A DNA stretch of 54,904 nt from Novosphingobium sp. Rr 2-17 (GTDB taxonomy: Bacteria; Pseudomonadota; Alphaproteobacteria; Sphingomonadales; Sphingomonadaceae). Positions 40,595-52,091 of the stretch are shown here, one piece after another (position 1 is the first letter of the stretch; each line of letters starts with the position of its first letter). Made by a program: the position numbers and the translations under genes. Below the pieces are notes generated by a model, which saw only the letters and a list, made by a program, of their open reading frames with translations, made no database searches and was not told the origin of the DNA. Where the stretch lies: contig NZ_AKFJ01000037.1 of NCBI RefSeq assembly GCF_000272475.1, positions 1 through 54,904 of the forward strand, read 5' to 3'.

Positions 40595-40941
40595 GCGGTC
40601 ACTGTTGACCTCCCTCCAGTTGACCCAACCTATGTGCGCGCGATCCGCGTCTAATCTCGAGATTAACGTCTCCCCTACTTTGTTAGAAGCGGTTGATTCT
40701 TTATGAAATTTTAACGCTGCAAGCGAAGAGGGAACTTCGCGATCTTAGCTTTACCACGGGAGCGGACCGCTTAACCCTAGTGAAAACTTTGGGGAATCAG
40801 AAAAAAGCTCGCAATGGCGGGATATCGGCGCGAAGCTGACCGGCTGCGCACTGAGCAAGACTCACATTCAGCGTCGCCAACAAACACACCCCGCACCCAC
40901 CCCCTCCCGCAAACGGGAGAGGGCAGGCGCAGCGTATCAGA
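40595..40941. other. Intergenic region between FRG gene and ilvC
   Basis: The left half is A/T-rich like the FRG insert. No gene was found. Near the ilvC end, CTCCC-GCAAAC-GGGAG (about 40905-40920) with C-rich flanks is a REP-like palindrome that may end the ilv transcript. I saw no clear repeat flanking the FRG insert. Confidence 0.45.
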
Positions 40942-42596
<1,655 letters not shown>

Positions 42597-42624
42597 CGAA
42601 AATCTCGTTCCTGGGAAGGGCGGC

Positions 42625-44367
42625 TCAGACCAGCGCCTTGGCTTCGTCGTCCATGATGCCGGCAACGGTGTCGCCGTGCAGGATCATCTCGGTATGCGCC
42701 GCGCCCGAGGGGATCATCGGGAAGCAGTTCGACACCTTGTGAACCAGGCAATCGACGATGACCGGGCCATCGTGGTCGATCATCGCCTGGATGCCGGCGT
42801 CGAGATCGCTTTCGTGCTCGATGCGGATGCCCTTCCAGCCATAGGCTTCGGCGAGCTTCACGAAATCGGGCAGACTGTCGGAATACGACTGCGAGAAGCG
42901 GCTCTCGTACGTCAGTTCCTGCCACTGGCGGACCATGCCCATCCACTCGTTGTTGAGGATGAACACCTTCACCGGCAGGCGATACTGCGTGGCCGTGCCC
43001 ATCTCCTGGATGTTCATCTGGATCGAGGCGTCGCCGGCGATGTCGATCACCAAGCTGTCCGGATTGCCGACTTGCGCGCCGATCGCGGCAGGCAGGCCGT
43101 AGCCCATCGTGCCCAGGCCGCCCGAGGTCAGCCATTTGTTCGGCCCGAAGAAGTGGAAGTGCTGCGCCGCCCACATCTGGTGCTGGCCAACCTCGGTGGA
43201 GATGATCGGGTCCTGGTCCTTGGTCAGCTCGAACAGCCGCTGGACCGCCAGTTGCGGCATGATCGCGTCGGCGTTCCGGGGGAACGACAAGCTCTTCTTT
43301 TCGCGCCAGGTATCGACGCGGGCTTTCCAGGCGGTCAGGTCCTGGGCCTTGCGGGTGCCCCAGCCGGCCAGGATCTGTTCCATCACGATCGCGCAATCGC
43401 CGACGATGCCCAGATCGACCGGGACGACCTTGTTGATCGAGGCGCGGTCGATATCGATGTGGATCTTGGTGGAATTGGGCGCGAAGGCATCGAGACGCCC
43501 GGTGACGCGATCATCGAAGCGGGCGCCCAGGCAGACGATAAGGTCCGCCTGGTTCATCGCCATGTTGGCTTCGTAGGTGCCGTGCATGCCCAGCATGCCC
43601 AGCCAGTCCGCATGGTCCGCCGGGAACGCGCCCAGGCCCATCAGCGTCGAGGTGACGGGGGCGCCGGTCAGCGCCTGCAGTTCGCGCAGCAATTCGGAGG
43701 CGCGCGGGCCGGCGTTGATGATGCCGCCGCCGGTGTAGAACACCGGCGCCTTGGCGCCTGCGATCAGGGCGATGGCTTCGGCGATTTCGTCCGACGTGCC
43801 TTCGGTACGCGGGTTGTAGCGCTGGCGGCGCTGGGTCGGGCCGTCGGGCAGGATCGCCGAGGCGATCTGGACGTCCTTGGGGATGTCGATCAGCACCGGG
43901 CCGGGACGACCGGTGGTGGCGATCTGGAATGCCTCGTCAATCGTCGCGGCCAAGTCTGCCGGGTCTTTGACCAGGTAGTTGTGCTTGGTGCAGTGGCGCG
44001 AGATGCCAACGGTGTCGGCTTCCTGGAATGCGTCCGAGCCGATCAGCGGGGTTGGAACCTGGCCCGAGATGATGACGAGCGGGATCGAATCGAGCAGCGC
44101 ATCGGCAATGCCGGTGATCGCATTGGTCGCGCCCGGGCCGGACGTGACCAGCACGACGCCAGGCTTGCCAGTGGAGCGGGCATAGCCTTCCGCCGCGTGC
44201 GCCGCGCCGGCTTCATGGCGGACCAGGATGTGGCGAATGCGCTCATCACCGAACAAAGCATCGTAGATCGGAAGCACGGCGCCGCCGGGATAGCCGAACA
44301 CGACTTCGACGCCCTGCCGGACCAGGCTTTCGACCAGGATGTTTGCGCCGCTGCGCTCTTCACTCAC
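42625..44367 (-). CDS. ilvB: Acetolactate synthase large subunit
   Basis: This is the ThDP- and FAD-dependent catalytic subunit making acetolactate and acetohydroxybutyrate. It is 580 residues long from the GTG at 44367 ([15 protein letters not shown]) with AAGGAA upstream; the in-frame extension to 44421 is not conserved. The catalytic Glu52 is in [18 protein letters not shown]. The ThDP motif is [19 protein letters not shown] with [12 protein letters not shown]. First gene of ilvBNC. The 198-bp gap to miaA should carry the promoter; I see no leader peptide rich in branched-chain residues there. Confidence 0.97.
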   Translation of the reverse strand: MSEERSGANILVESLVRQGVEVVFGYPGGAVLPIYDALFGDERIRHILVRHEAGAAHAAEGYARSTGKPGVVLVTSGPGATNAITGIADALLDSIPLVIISGQVPTPLIGSDAFQEADTVGISRHCTKHNYLVKDPADLAATIDEAFQIATTGRPGPVLIDIPKDVQIASAILPDGPTQRRQRYNPRTEGTSDEIAEAIALIAGAKAPVFYTGGGIINAGPRASELLRELQALTGAPVTSTLMGLGAFPADHADWLGMLGMHGTYEANMAMNQADLIVCLGARFDDRVTGRLDAFAPNSTKIHIDIDRASINKVVPVDLGIVGDCAIVMEQILAGWGTRKAQDLTAWKARVDTWREKKSLSFPRNADAIMPQLAVQRLFELTKDQDPIISTEVGQHQMWAAQHFHFFGPNKWLTSGGLGTMGYGLPAAIGAQVGNPDSLVIDIAGDASIQMNIQEMGTATQYRLPVKVFILNNEWMGMVRQWQELTYESRFSQSYSDSLPDFVKLAEAYGWKGIRIEHESDLDAGIQAMIDHDGPVIVDCLVHKVSNCFPMIPSGAAHTEMILHGDTVAGIMDDEAKALV

Positions 44368-44565
44368 AACACATTCCTTTTCATTTCGTCGCGGCGCTGG
44401 TTCCAAGATGGGGAGCGCCACTGACGAACCGGCAATTTTGCTGGCGATATCACCGGGCTCTCTAATGAAACCCGCCCGTTACGACAACTGTTGCAGCCAG
44501 CCCTCTTTTCCACCCGCGATCGCAATGATCGGAGAGTGAGAACGCGCCCTATTCGAATGTAAATA

Positions 44566-45549
44566 TCACGTCAATCGAAAATATCGAAATAAAATGTCTT
44601 CGTAAGCCTCATTTTGGAAACTTTGCAGATTGTGGCGTGGCCATGTCGCGGGGGGCTGATGGCGCAGCCAAGTAAATTGGCGCTTGGCATAATTGCGCGT
44701 CGCTTGTGATCCACGGGCGGTCGCCTCCTCCAGAGTCGCGGCCCCGGTGATGACTTGCGCCAGATCCGGCACCCCGATCGCGCGCATTACCGGCAAGTCG
44801 GGATCGAGGCGGCGGGCCAGAAGCGCTTCCACCTCGGCAAGCGCGCCGCGTTCGATCATCCGCTCGAACCGCAGGTCGCAGCGGTCGAACAGGGCAGGGC
44901 GGTCCGGCAGCAGGATGGCAGGTAACAGCGTGATGGTATCGCCGATCCCGCCTTCCGTGCGCGTCTGCCAGTGTGCCAGCGGGTGGCCGGTCGAGCGCAC
45001 GACTTCCAGCGCCCTCGCTACCCGCGTGGTGTCGTTGGGAGAGAGGCGTGCCGCCCGCTCTGGGTCTTCGATCTGCAGCGCGGCATAGGCCTGCGCCACG
45101 GGCAGGGCGCGCACGGCCTCGCGGATATCGGACGCGATGGGCGGGACGGGGGCGATCCCGTCGAGCAGGGTGCGGATATAAAGGCCGGTGCCACCGACCA
45201 GGATCGGCACTGCGTCTTCGGCATGGAGCGCGGCGATCTGGGTCCGCGCGGCCTTGGCCCAGTCCGCCGCCGAGCAGGCGACCGCGCCGTCCCAGGCGCC
45301 GAACAAACGGTGTTCGATGCCGCCCATCTCGGCAGTCGTGGGCCGCGCGCTCAGGATCGTGAGGTCGGCGTAGAGTTGTGAGGCGTCCGCATTCAACACT
45401 ACGGCGCGACGTCCGCGTCGCTTCAACGCATGCGCCAGCAGGACGGCACAATCGCTCTTGCCGCTGGCGGTCGGCCCTGCGATGAGCGCCAGCGGTGGCC
45501 GCAGCCCGGCCTTTTCGAACGACGCATCAAGGGAAATCGTAGTGCTCAT
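44566..45549 (-). CDS. miaA: tRNA dimethylallyltransferase
   Basis: This enzyme adds the dimethylallyl group to A37 of UNN-reading tRNAs. It is 327 residues long, with the P-loop GPTASGKSD (25-33), NADASQLYADLTILSARPT, ILVGGTGLYIRTLLDG and ATRNYAKRQFTWLR. Full length. Its start overlaps the start of serB on the opposite strand by 8 bp. Confidence 0.97.
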   Translation of the reverse strand: MSTTISLDASFEKAGLRPPLALIAGPTASGKSDCAVLLAHALKRRGRRAVVLNADASQLYADLTILSARPTTAEMGGIEHRLFGAWDGAVACSAADWAKAARTQIAALHAEDAVPILVGGTGLYIRTLLDGIAPVPPIASDIREAVRALPVAQAYAALQIEDPERAARLSPNDTTRVARALEVVRSTGHPLAHWQTRTEGGIGDTITLLPAILLPDRPALFDRCDLRFERMIERGALAEVEALLARRLDPDLPVMRAIGVPDLAQVITGAATLEEATARGSQATRNYAKRQFTWLRHQPPATWPRHNLQSFQNEAYEDILFRYFRLT

Positions 45550-46423
45550 TGCCCGGCTGATAGCAGAACCGGATCATCTTTCGACCCGGATGGATGCGGC
45601 AAAGGCGGAGGCCGATCAGGCCGGCGCGCGGATCGCTTCGGCGGCGATGCTCGATTTCTGCGGGCAGACCATGCAGATCGCTTCCCCCGATAGCGATGCG
45701 GGCGCGCTTCGGGCCAGCCTGGACGCCCATTTCGCGCCGAGCGACGGCCTGGTCATTGCCGATGAGCCGGTGGTGCCGCGCCTGTTCATTTCGGACATGG
45801 ATTCGACCATGATCGGCCAGGAATGCATCGACGAACTGGCGGACTTCGCCGGTCTCAAGGATCGCATCGCCGACATCACCGAACGCGCGATGCAGGGTGA
45901 ACTCGATTTCGAGGACGCGCTGCGCGAACGGGTGGGGCTGCTCAAGGGACTGTCAGTCGGCGCGATCGACGAATGCCTCGCCAGCCGCATCCAGCCGATG
46001 CCCGGCGCCAAAGTGCTGGTCGAGACGCTCAAGTCGCTGGGTTGCCGCACGATCCTCGTCACCGGCGGCTTTCATCACTTCGCCGACCCGATAGCGGCAC
46101 AGCTTGGTTTCGAGATGGTGGTGGGCAATCGCCTCGCGGTCGAGGATGGCAAGCTGACCGGCGGCCTTGTTGGCGGCATCGTCGATTCCTCGGTGAAGAA
46201 AGCGACCCTGCTCGCGGCGATGGCGGACCTGGGCGAAGGCGCGACGTGTCTTGCCACTGGAGACGGCGCCAACGACATACCCATGCTGGAAGCGGCGACT
46301 TACGGCATTGCCTATCACGCCAAGCCCAAAGCACGCGCGGCGGCCAACGGCTGGATCGACCGGGGCGATCTGACCAGCGTGCTGCGCTTGCTGGGGATCG
46401 ACCGCAAGCTTTGGGTCGCATAA
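45542..46423 (+). CDS. serB: Phosphoserine phosphatase
   Basis: This HAD-family phosphatase carries out the last step of serine synthesis. It is 293 residues long from GTG at 45542 (MLIARLIAEPDH) with AAGGGAA upstream; an upstream frame to 45458 would run far into miaA. The HAD motifs are DMDSTMIGQE (nucleophile Asp85), ILVTGGFHHFADP and ATGDGANDIPML. The N-terminal ~80 residues form an ACT-like regulatory part. Confidence 0.96.
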   Translation: MLIARLIAEPDHLSTRMDAAKAEADQAGARIASAAMLDFCGQTMQIASPDSDAGALRASLDAHFAPSDGLVIADEPVVPRLFISDMDSTMIGQECIDELADFAGLKDRIADITERAMQGELDFEDALRERVGLLKGLSVGAIDECLASRIQPMPGAKVLVETLKSLGCRTILVTGGFHHFADPIAAQLGFEMVVGNRLAVEDGKLTGGLVGGIVDSSVKKATLLAAMADLGEGATCLATGDGANDIPMLEAATYGIAYHAKPKARAAANGWIDRGDLTSVLRLLGIDRKLWVA

Positions 46424-46455
46424 TCAAGCCGGGTCGGGGCTAAGGAAAACAGTCC

Positions 46456-47076
46456 ATGAAGCATTGGCGTTATCTGATATTTCTGGCCGTTTCCGCTGTC
46501 TCCGCTGCCGGCCTGTCTGCCATACTCTCTTTGCCGGAAGCATTGATTGCCGGTTTTGACCTGGGCGTCGCAGGGTTCGTGGGATCGTGCGCTCCCCTTT
46601 GGTTCAATGGCACCGAAGACGTGATGCGGAGCCGCGCCCGGCGCGACGATCCGGGGCAAGTGCTGCTGCTGCTGTTGACCGGCGTCATCAGTTCAGTGGT
46701 GCTGGTCGCGCTCAGCCTGCTAATCCTCGACAAGGCCAAGATGGGCACGGGCGAGGAGGTGCTGACGGTGATCACGCTAGTGGCAAGCTGGCTGTTCACC
46801 AACATGATCCTCGCCTTCCACTATGCCCGGCTCTATTACTCGCCGGTCGATGGGGGCGACCATGAAGGTCTGGAGTTTCCAGCGGATTGCACCCCGGACT
46901 TCTCGGACTTCGTGAACTTCGCGTTCGTCATCGGCATGACCTGCCAGACCGCCGACATCGAGATTACCAAAAGCCGGATGCGCCGGGTTTCGACGCTTCA
47001 CGGGCTGTTTGCGTTCTTCTTCAACCTCGGCGTTCTGGCGCTGGTCGTGAACGTGCTGGCAAGCGGCGCCGGTTGA
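46456..47076 (+). CDS. DUF1345 family membrane protein
   Basis: The 206-residue protein has about five membrane helices. The family features are DLGVAGFVGSCAPLWF, FHYARLYYSPVDGGDHEGLE and DFVNFAFVIGMTCQTADIEI with RMRRVSTLHGLFAFFFNLGV. The family is widespread and uncharacterised. It lies 32 bp after serB on the same strand and may share its transcript. The intergenic repeat follows. Confidence 0.88.
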   Translation: MKHWRYLIFLAVSAVSAAGLSAILSLPEALIAGFDLGVAGFVGSCAPLWFNGTEDVMRSRARRDDPGQVLLLLLTGVISSVVLVALSLLILDKAKMGTGEEVLTVITLVASWLFTNMILAFHYARLYYSPVDGGDHEGLEFPADCTPDFSDFVNFAFVIGMTCQTADIEITKSRMRRVSTLHGLFAFFFNLGVLALVVNVLASGAG

Positions 47077-47105
47077 GAGGCGCCGCACGCCGGTCTGGAG
47101 CGGCC

Positions 47106-47211
47106 TAGAGCGTTTTCGAAGCAGGTGGAATCACCTGCTGACTCGGAAAACGCGGCTAAACAGAAAGGCTAGAGCAACCGAGCCGATGCAATCGGATCGG
47201 AACTTGCTTTA
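47106..47211 (+). repeat. 106-bp intergenic repeat, copy A
   Basis: It starts TAGAGCGTTTTCGAAGCAGG and ends GATCGGAACTTGCTTTA. It contains the palindromes AGCAGGTG-GAAT-CACCTGCT and CCGAT-GCA-ATCGG. It is nearly identical to the reverse complement of 53116-53220. Its last three bases (TTA) are the TAA stop codon of purL read on the minus strand. It resembles the 'TAGAGCGTTTTC' intergenic repeats widespread in alphaproteobacteria. Confidence 0.88.
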
Positions 47212-49383
47212 GCCTTCCATCCAGTCTTGGAAGAATGCCTCGTTCGCCTGGCGTAGCGTGGCGACTTCCACGCCGGCAACCTTGCTGCCGCCAACGGTGC
47301 CGATGTGAACCGCGCCGGGCAGTTCGGTGCCGGCGGGCGCCGTGACCACATAGCGGCTCTGGTCCTCGCCGAAGGCTTCCGCCGTTGAAAGGTCGGTATC
47401 GAGTTCGCAGCCAAGGCCGCTCGCCAGCGCCATTTCCGCCAGCGCAACGAGCAAGCCGCCGTCACTGATGTCGTGCACTGCCGTTACCGCGCCTTCACCG
47501 ATCCAGCCTCGAACGGTCGCGCCATGGGCGGCTTCCGCTGCAAGATCGACCGTGGGGGCATCGCCTGCCTCACGGCCAGCGATTTCGCGCAGCCATAGCG
47601 ACTGGCCCAGGTGGGTGCCCCTGCCGCCGAGCACGAAGATTTCGTCGCCTTGTGCCTTGAAGGCGATGGTCGCCATCTGGTCGTGATCGTCGAGGATGCC
47701 GACGCCGCCGATCGCGGGGGTTGGCAGGATCGCCGAGCCGCCGCCGGTCGCCTTGCTCTCGTTGTAGAGCGAGACGTTGCCCGAGACGATCGGATAGTCG
47801 AGCGCGCGGCAGGCATCGCCCATGCCGTTCAGGCAGCCGACGATCTGGGCCATGATTTCAGGCCGCTGCGGGTTGGCGAAGTTCAGGCAATTGGTGATCG
47901 CCAACGGGCGGCCACCCACGGCGCTGATATTGCGATACGTTTCCGCTACCGCCTGCTTGCCGCCCTCATAAGGGTCGGCATAGCAATAGCGCGGCGAGCA
48001 ATCGGTGCTCATCGCCAGGGCCTTGCGGGTGCCGTGTACGCGCACGACCGCTGCGTCGCCGCCCGACTTTTGCATGGTGTCGGCACCGACCTGGCTGTCG
48101 TACTGCTGGTAGATCCAGGCGCGCGAGGCGAGGTCGGCGCTGCCGATCAGCTTGAGCAGATCGGCGCCAAGGTCGGTGGTTTCGGGCACCTCGCCCAGCG
48201 CCGGGACGTTGGCCCAGGCCTTGTATTCCTCGGGCGAGACATAAGGCCGCTCGTATTCCGGCGCATCGTCGGCCAGCGGGCCGAGCGGGATGTCGCAGAC
48301 GACTTCGCCGTTGAATTCCAGCACCATATGGCCGGTGTCGGTCACTTCGCCGATCACCGCGAAGTCCAGCTCCCACTTGCGGAAAATCGCCTCGGCCATC
48401 GGTTCCTTGCCGGGCTTGAGCACCATGAGCATGCGCTCCTGGCTCTCGCTCAGCATCATCTCGTAAGGCGTCATGCCGTCTTCACGGCAAGGAACCATGT
48501 TCATGTCGAGCCGAATGCCGGCGCCGCCCTTGCTGGCCATTTCGACCGACGAGGAAGTGAGGCCCGCTGCGCCCATGTCCTGGATCGCGACGATCGCATC
48601 GGTCGCCATCAGTTCGAGGCAAGCCTCGATCAGCAGCTTTTCGGTGAACGGATCGCCGACCTGCACGGTCGGGCGCTTTTCGTCCGAATGCTCGTCGAAG
48701 TCGGCGCTGGCCATGGTGGCGCCGTGGATCCCGTCGCGCCCGGTCTTCGAGCCGACGTAGACGATCGGATTGCCCAGGCCCGTGGCGGCGGAGTAGAAGA
48801 TCTTGTCGGTATCGGCGACGCCCACCGTCATCGCGTTGACGAGGATGTTGCCGTCATACGCCTTATGGAAGTTGGTCTCGCCGCCCACGGTCGGCACGCC
48901 CACGCAGTTGCCGTAGCCGCCGATGCCCGCGACCACGCCTTTGACGAGGTGTTTCATCTTGGGATGATCGGGCCGCCCGAAACGCAGCGCGTTCAGGTTG
49001 GCGACGGGGCGCGCGCCCATCGTGAACACATCGCGCAGGATACCGCCAACGCCGGTGGCCGCGCCTTGATAAGGCTCGATGTAGCTGGGGTGGTTGTGGC
49101 TCTCCATCTTGAAGATGGCGGCCTGGCCCACGCCGTTCGGGCCTTCGCCGATGTCGATCACGCCGGCATTCTCGCCGGGACCGCAGATGACCCAAGGCGC
49201 GGTGGTCGGCAGCTTCTTCAAATGGAAGCGGCTCGACTTGTACGAGCAGTGCTCGGACCACATCACTGAGAAGATGCCCAGCTCGACGAGGTTCGGCTCT
49301 CGTCCCAGCGCGCTCAGGACGCGCTCGTATTCCTGGGGGTTGAGGCCGTGAGCCTCGACGATCTCGGGGGTGATTCCGCTCAT
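47209..49383 (-). CDS. purL: Phosphoribosylformylglycinamidine synthase subunit II
   Basis: This is the ATP-dependent amidotransferase-partner subunit of the fourth step of purine synthesis; it works with PurS and PurQ, which are not in the window. It is 724 residues long, the small PurL type. Motifs are [60 protein letters not shown] and [19 protein letters not shown]. The C-terminus ends MEG with its TAA formed by the intergenic repeat. Confidence 0.98.
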   Translation of the reverse strand: MSGITPEIVEAHGLNPQEYERVLSALGREPNLVELGIFSVMWSEHCSYKSSRFHLKKLPTTAPWVICGPGENAGVIDIGEGPNGVGQAAIFKMESHNHPSYIEPYQGAATGVGGILRDVFTMGARPVANLNALRFGRPDHPKMKHLVKGVVAGIGGYGNCVGVPTVGGETNFHKAYDGNILVNAMTVGVADTDKIFYSAATGLGNPIVYVGSKTGRDGIHGATMASADFDEHSDEKRPTVQVGDPFTEKLLIEACLELMATDAIVAIQDMGAAGLTSSSVEMASKGGAGIRLDMNMVPCREDGMTPYEMMLSESQERMLMVLKPGKEPMAEAIFRKWELDFAVIGEVTDTGHMVLEFNGEVVCDIPLGPLADDAPEYERPYVSPEEYKAWANVPALGEVPETTDLGADLLKLIGSADLASRAWIYQQYDSQVGADTMQKSGGDAAVVRVHGTRKALAMSTDCSPRYCYADPYEGGKQAVAETYRNISAVGGRPLAITNCLNFANPQRPEIMAQIVGCLNGMGDACRALDYPIVSGNVSLYNESKATGGGSAILPTPAIGGVGILDDHDQMATIAFKAQGDEIFVLGGRGTHLGQSLWLREIAGREAGDAPTVDLAAEAAHGATVRGWIGEGAVTAVHDISDGGLLVALAEMALASGLGCELDTDLSTAEAFGEDQSRYVVTAPAGTELPGAVHIGTVGGSKVAGVEVATLRQANEAFFQDWMEG

Positions 49384-49494
49384 GCGACGCGCCTTAGCGG
49401 CGTCGCTGCAGATAGGCTAGAGGGGCACACAACGTCCGGCATATCTCAGCAGTGCCACCTTGACCCCCGAAACGGACCCGGCCATTGCTGGGTA

Positions 49495-49749
49495 ATGGCC
49501 GGAGAGACCGAAAACATCGAAACCCTCAGCTTCGAGGACGCGCTGCGCGCGCTCGAGACGATCGTGCGCCAATTGGAAAGCGGCGACGTGCCGCTGGAGG
49601 ATTCGATCGCGCTGTACGAAAAAGGCGATCGGCTGCGCCAGCATTGCCAGAAACGGCTCGATGCGGCGCAAGTACGGATCGAGCGGATCGTCCAAGGCCC
49701 CGATGGCGCCGCGATCGGCACGCAGCCCTTCGATGCGGAGGCTCGCTGA
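49495..49749 (+). CDS. xseB: Exodeoxyribonuclease VII small subunit
   Basis: The small subunit of ExoVII has 84 residues: LSFEDALRALETIVRQLESGD, PLEDSIALYEKGDRLRQHCQ and KRLDAAQVRIERIV are the whole family signature. ATG at 49495 is preferred to upstream in-frame codons that overlap purL's start region. It is followed 3 bp later by ispA, an order common in proteobacteria. Confidence 0.95.
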   Translation: MAGETENIETLSFEDALRALETIVRQLESGDVPLEDSIALYEKGDRLRQHCQKRLDAAQVRIERIVQGPDGAAIGTQPFDAEAR

Positions 49750-49752
49750 GCG

Positions 49753-50661
49753 ATGAGCGCGGTGAAAAGCATCGATCCGGTGCTGGCCGACGGCCTCGAT
49801 CGCATCGCCGATGAAGTGAACAGCGCGTTCGATGCGCTGTTGCCGGTGCCCGACGATGCCCGCGCCCGGCTGATAGAGGCCATGCGCTATGCCGCGATCG
49901 GCGGCGGCAAGCGCTTGCGGCCCTTGTTGCTGGCATCCGTGGCCGAGCTGTACGGCGTCCAGCGCGAAGCCGCGATCCGTGCCAGCGTCGCGATCGAGGC
50001 GATCCACGTCTATTCGCTGATCCACGACGATCTGCCGTGTATGGACGACGATGCCATGCGCCACGGCAAGCCGACGCTGCACATTGCCTATGACGAGGCG
50101 ACCGCGGTGCTGGCGGGGGATTCGCTCCACGCCTTCGCGTTCGAGGTTCTGGCCGATCCGGCCACCAGCGCCGATCCGTTCACGCGCATCGAACTGGTTC
50201 AATGCCTGGGCCACGCCAGCGGCGCGCAAGGCATGGCTGGTGGCCAGATGATGGACCTGGTGGCCGAAACCAGCGAGTTCGATCTGCAGACCGTTACCCG
50301 GCTGCAGCAGCTCAAGACCGGCGCTTTGCTGTGCGCGGCGGTCGAAATGGGCGCGATCCTGGGCAAAGTGCAGCCCGAAGGCCGTACCCATTTGCGTGGC
50401 TATGCCCGCGACATCGGTTTGGCGTTCCAGATCGCCGACGACCTCATCGACCATGAAGGCGACGCAGCGGTCGCTGGCAAGGCAGTGGGCAAGGATGCCC
50501 AGGCCGGCAAGCAGACGTTCGTATCGCTACTCGGCCCGAGCCGTGCGCGCGAACAAGCGCGGATGCTGGTGGAGCAGGCGGTCTCGCAACTGGCCCAGCA
50601 CGGCAAAGAAGCCGACCTGCTGCGCGCGGTGGCACGGTACATCGTCGAGAGGGATCACTGA
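49753..50661 (+). CDS. ispA: Farnesyl diphosphate synthase (polyprenyl synthetase family)
   Basis: This prenyltransferase makes farnesyl diphosphate from IPP and DMAPP/GPP. It is 302 residues long. Motifs are GGGKRLRPLLL, the first Asp-rich motif HDDLPCMDDDAMRHGKP, GAQGMAGGQMMDL and the second Asp motif FQIADDLIDHEGD. It belongs to the xseB-ispA-coaD string; its TGA overlaps the coaD ATG. Confidence 0.95.
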   Translation: MSAVKSIDPVLADGLDRIADEVNSAFDALLPVPDDARARLIEAMRYAAIGGGKRLRPLLLASVAELYGVQREAAIRASVAIEAIHVYSLIHDDLPCMDDDAMRHGKPTLHIAYDEATAVLAGDSLHAFAFEVLADPATSADPFTRIELVQCLGHASGAQGMAGGQMMDLVAETSEFDLQTVTRLQQLKTGALLCAAVEMGAILGKVQPEGRTHLRGYARDIGLAFQIADDLIDHEGDAAVAGKAVGKDAQAGKQTFVSLLGPSRAREQARMLVEQAVSQLAQHGKEADLLRAVARYIVERDH

Positions 50662-51215
50662 TGACTGCCCAGGTGACTGCCGACGTGACTGCCGACGTTA
50701 CTGCCAAACCCCGCATCGGCGTCTATCCCGGAACGTTCGATCCGATCACGCTGGGTCATGCCGACATCATTCGGCGCGGCTCCAAGCTGGTGGATCGGCT
50801 GATCATCGGCGTCACCACTAACCCATCAAAGAACCCGCTGTTCACCCCCGAAGAGCGTATCGCCATGGTCGAGCGCGAGGTGGCGTCGCTGGGGATCGAC
50901 AATGTCTCGGTGATCGGCTTCAACGCGCTACTGATGAAGTTCGCGCAGGCGCAGGGGGCCAGTGTGATCGTGCGGGGGCTTCGCGCGGTGGCGGACTTCG
51001 AGTACGAATACCAGATGGCGGGCATGAACCAGCAGCTCAATGCCGCCATCGAGACCGTCTTCTTGATGGCGGACGTCGGCTTGCAGCCGATCGCCTCGAA
51101 ATTGGTCAAAGAGATTGCGATGTTTGGCGGCGACATCGCAAAGTTCGTCAGCCCGGCGGTGAGGGAGGACGTGGTCTCGCGTGTGGTGCGCAACGGCCTG
51201 CTGGGGGATTACTGA
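50661..51215 (+). CDS. coaD: Pantetheine-phosphate adenylyltransferase
   Basis: This catalyses the penultimate step of coenzyme A synthesis. It is 184 residues long. KPRIGVYPGTFDPITLGHAD carries the T/HxGH nucleotidyltransferase motif; GLRAVADFEYEYQMAGMN and FVSPAVREDVVSRV are conserved. The N-terminus has about 15 extra residues made of a VTAD repeat (12-bp DNA unit), absent from typical CoaD. It is translationally coupled to ispA (TGATG). Confidence 0.96.
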   Translation: MTAQVTADVTADVTAKPRIGVYPGTFDPITLGHADIIRRGSKLVDRLIIGVTTNPSKNPLFTPEERIAMVEREVASLGIDNVSVIGFNALLMKFAQAQGASVIVRGLRAVADFEYEYQMAGMNQQLNAAIETVFLMADVGLQPIASKLVKEIAMFGGDIAKFVSPAVREDVVSRVVRNGLLGDY

Positions 51216-51295
51216 AACCTCCCAGCAATCATTCATTGTGCCGACAGCGGCGGCGTCTTATCGCCGTGCGTATCGGCCGAGCCAGTGAGTATTCC

Positions 51296-52024
51296 ATGAA
51301 ATTTCGCCTGCCCCTTACCGCTTTGATGCTTGGCGCCGCGCTTTTGGCCGGCCCTGCCGTTGCCAAGACGAAGGTGCCGGTCGCTCCGGCTCCGACGGCG
51401 CTGCCTTATGTGATCGATACCGATCCCACCCACGAACCGGAAAACGTGCTGCTGCTCGACTTGTCGGACGGCGGACGCGTGGCGATCCGGCTGATGCCCC
51501 AGTGGGCGCCGCACCATGTGGAGCGGATCAAGACGCTGGTGGCGCAAGGCTTCTATAACGGCGTCATCTTCCACCGTGTGATCGAAGGGTTCATGGCGCA
51601 GACCGGCGACCCCACGGGCACCGGCGAGGGCGGCTCTAAGCTGCCGGATCTGCAGGCCGAATTCAACGCCATGCCGCACTTGCGCGGTACGGTGTCGATG
51701 GCCCGCACCAACGATCCGAACAGCGCCAACAGCCAGTTCTTCATCGTGTTCTACCCGCGCTTCGCGCTGGACCGGAAGTACACCGTGTTCGGTCGTGTGA
51801 TCGGGGGCATGCAGTACGTCGATGCCATCCAGCGTGGCGAGCCGCCTGCGAACCCGACCAAGGTGCTGCAGGCATCGCTGGCGTCGGACGGCAAGGCGCC
51901 GCCGGTGGTAACCGCTGCGACTGTTGCCCCGGTCGCTCCTGCCGCCGCTCCTGCCGCCACCCCCGCTGCTCCGCCGACCCCGGCGCGTCCATCGCCAACA
52001 GCGGCGGGCCCGAAGCCGAACTGA
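51296..52024 (+). CDS. Exported cyclophilin-type peptidyl-prolyl isomerase
   Basis: The 242-residue protein has a signal peptide (LPLTALMLGAALLAGPAVA), a cyclophilin domain (about 45-200; FYNGVIFHRVIEGFMAQTGD, GSKLPDLQAEFN, GTVSMARTNDPNSANSQFFI, KYTVFGRVIGG) and a Pro/Ala-rich tail. It is a periplasmic folding helper. The ATG at 51296 starts the signal peptide. The Pro/Ala tail may be a secondary product of a frame change: another frame at the same place looks coding and runs to 52080, close to the queA start. Confidence 0.92.
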   Translation: MKFRLPLTALMLGAALLAGPAVAKTKVPVAPAPTALPYVIDTDPTHEPENVLLLDLSDGGRVAIRLMPQWAPHHVERIKTLVAQGFYNGVIFHRVIEGFMAQTGDPTGTGEGGSKLPDLQAEFNAMPHLRGTVSMARTNDPNSANSQFFIVFYPRFALDRKYTVFGRVIGGMQYVDAIQRGEPPANPTKVLQASLASDGKAPPVVTAATVAPVAPAAAPAATPAAPPTPARPSPTAAGPKPN

Positions 52025-52065
52025 TCCCGTTCGAACAGGCGCTCGAAAAGAAGGGTGACGCCGCG

Positions 52066-52091
52066 ATGACGCGCTTCTAGAGGCGCGTCAT
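52066..52091 (+). promoter_or_regulatory. Hairpin overlapping the queA start codon
   Basis: ATGACGCGC-TTCTAGAG-GCGCGTCAT is a perfect nine-bp stem whose right arm contains the first two bases of the queA ATG; the Shine-Dalgarno AGAGG begins in the loop and its last G is the first base of the right arm. The TAG stop of the alternative frame lies in the loop. It could couple queA translation to upstream ribosomes. Confidence 0.45.

Noticed and set aside
44368..44565. Search for an ilv leader peptide before ilvB
   Set aside because: No short frame enriched in Ile, Val or Leu codons with a start and Shine-Dalgarno was found. A weak TTGACG near 44569-44574 is too uncertain to call a promoter.
47611..49269. 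552-codon plus-strand frame opposite purL
   Set aside because: Composition-driven shadow of purL; no domain recognised.
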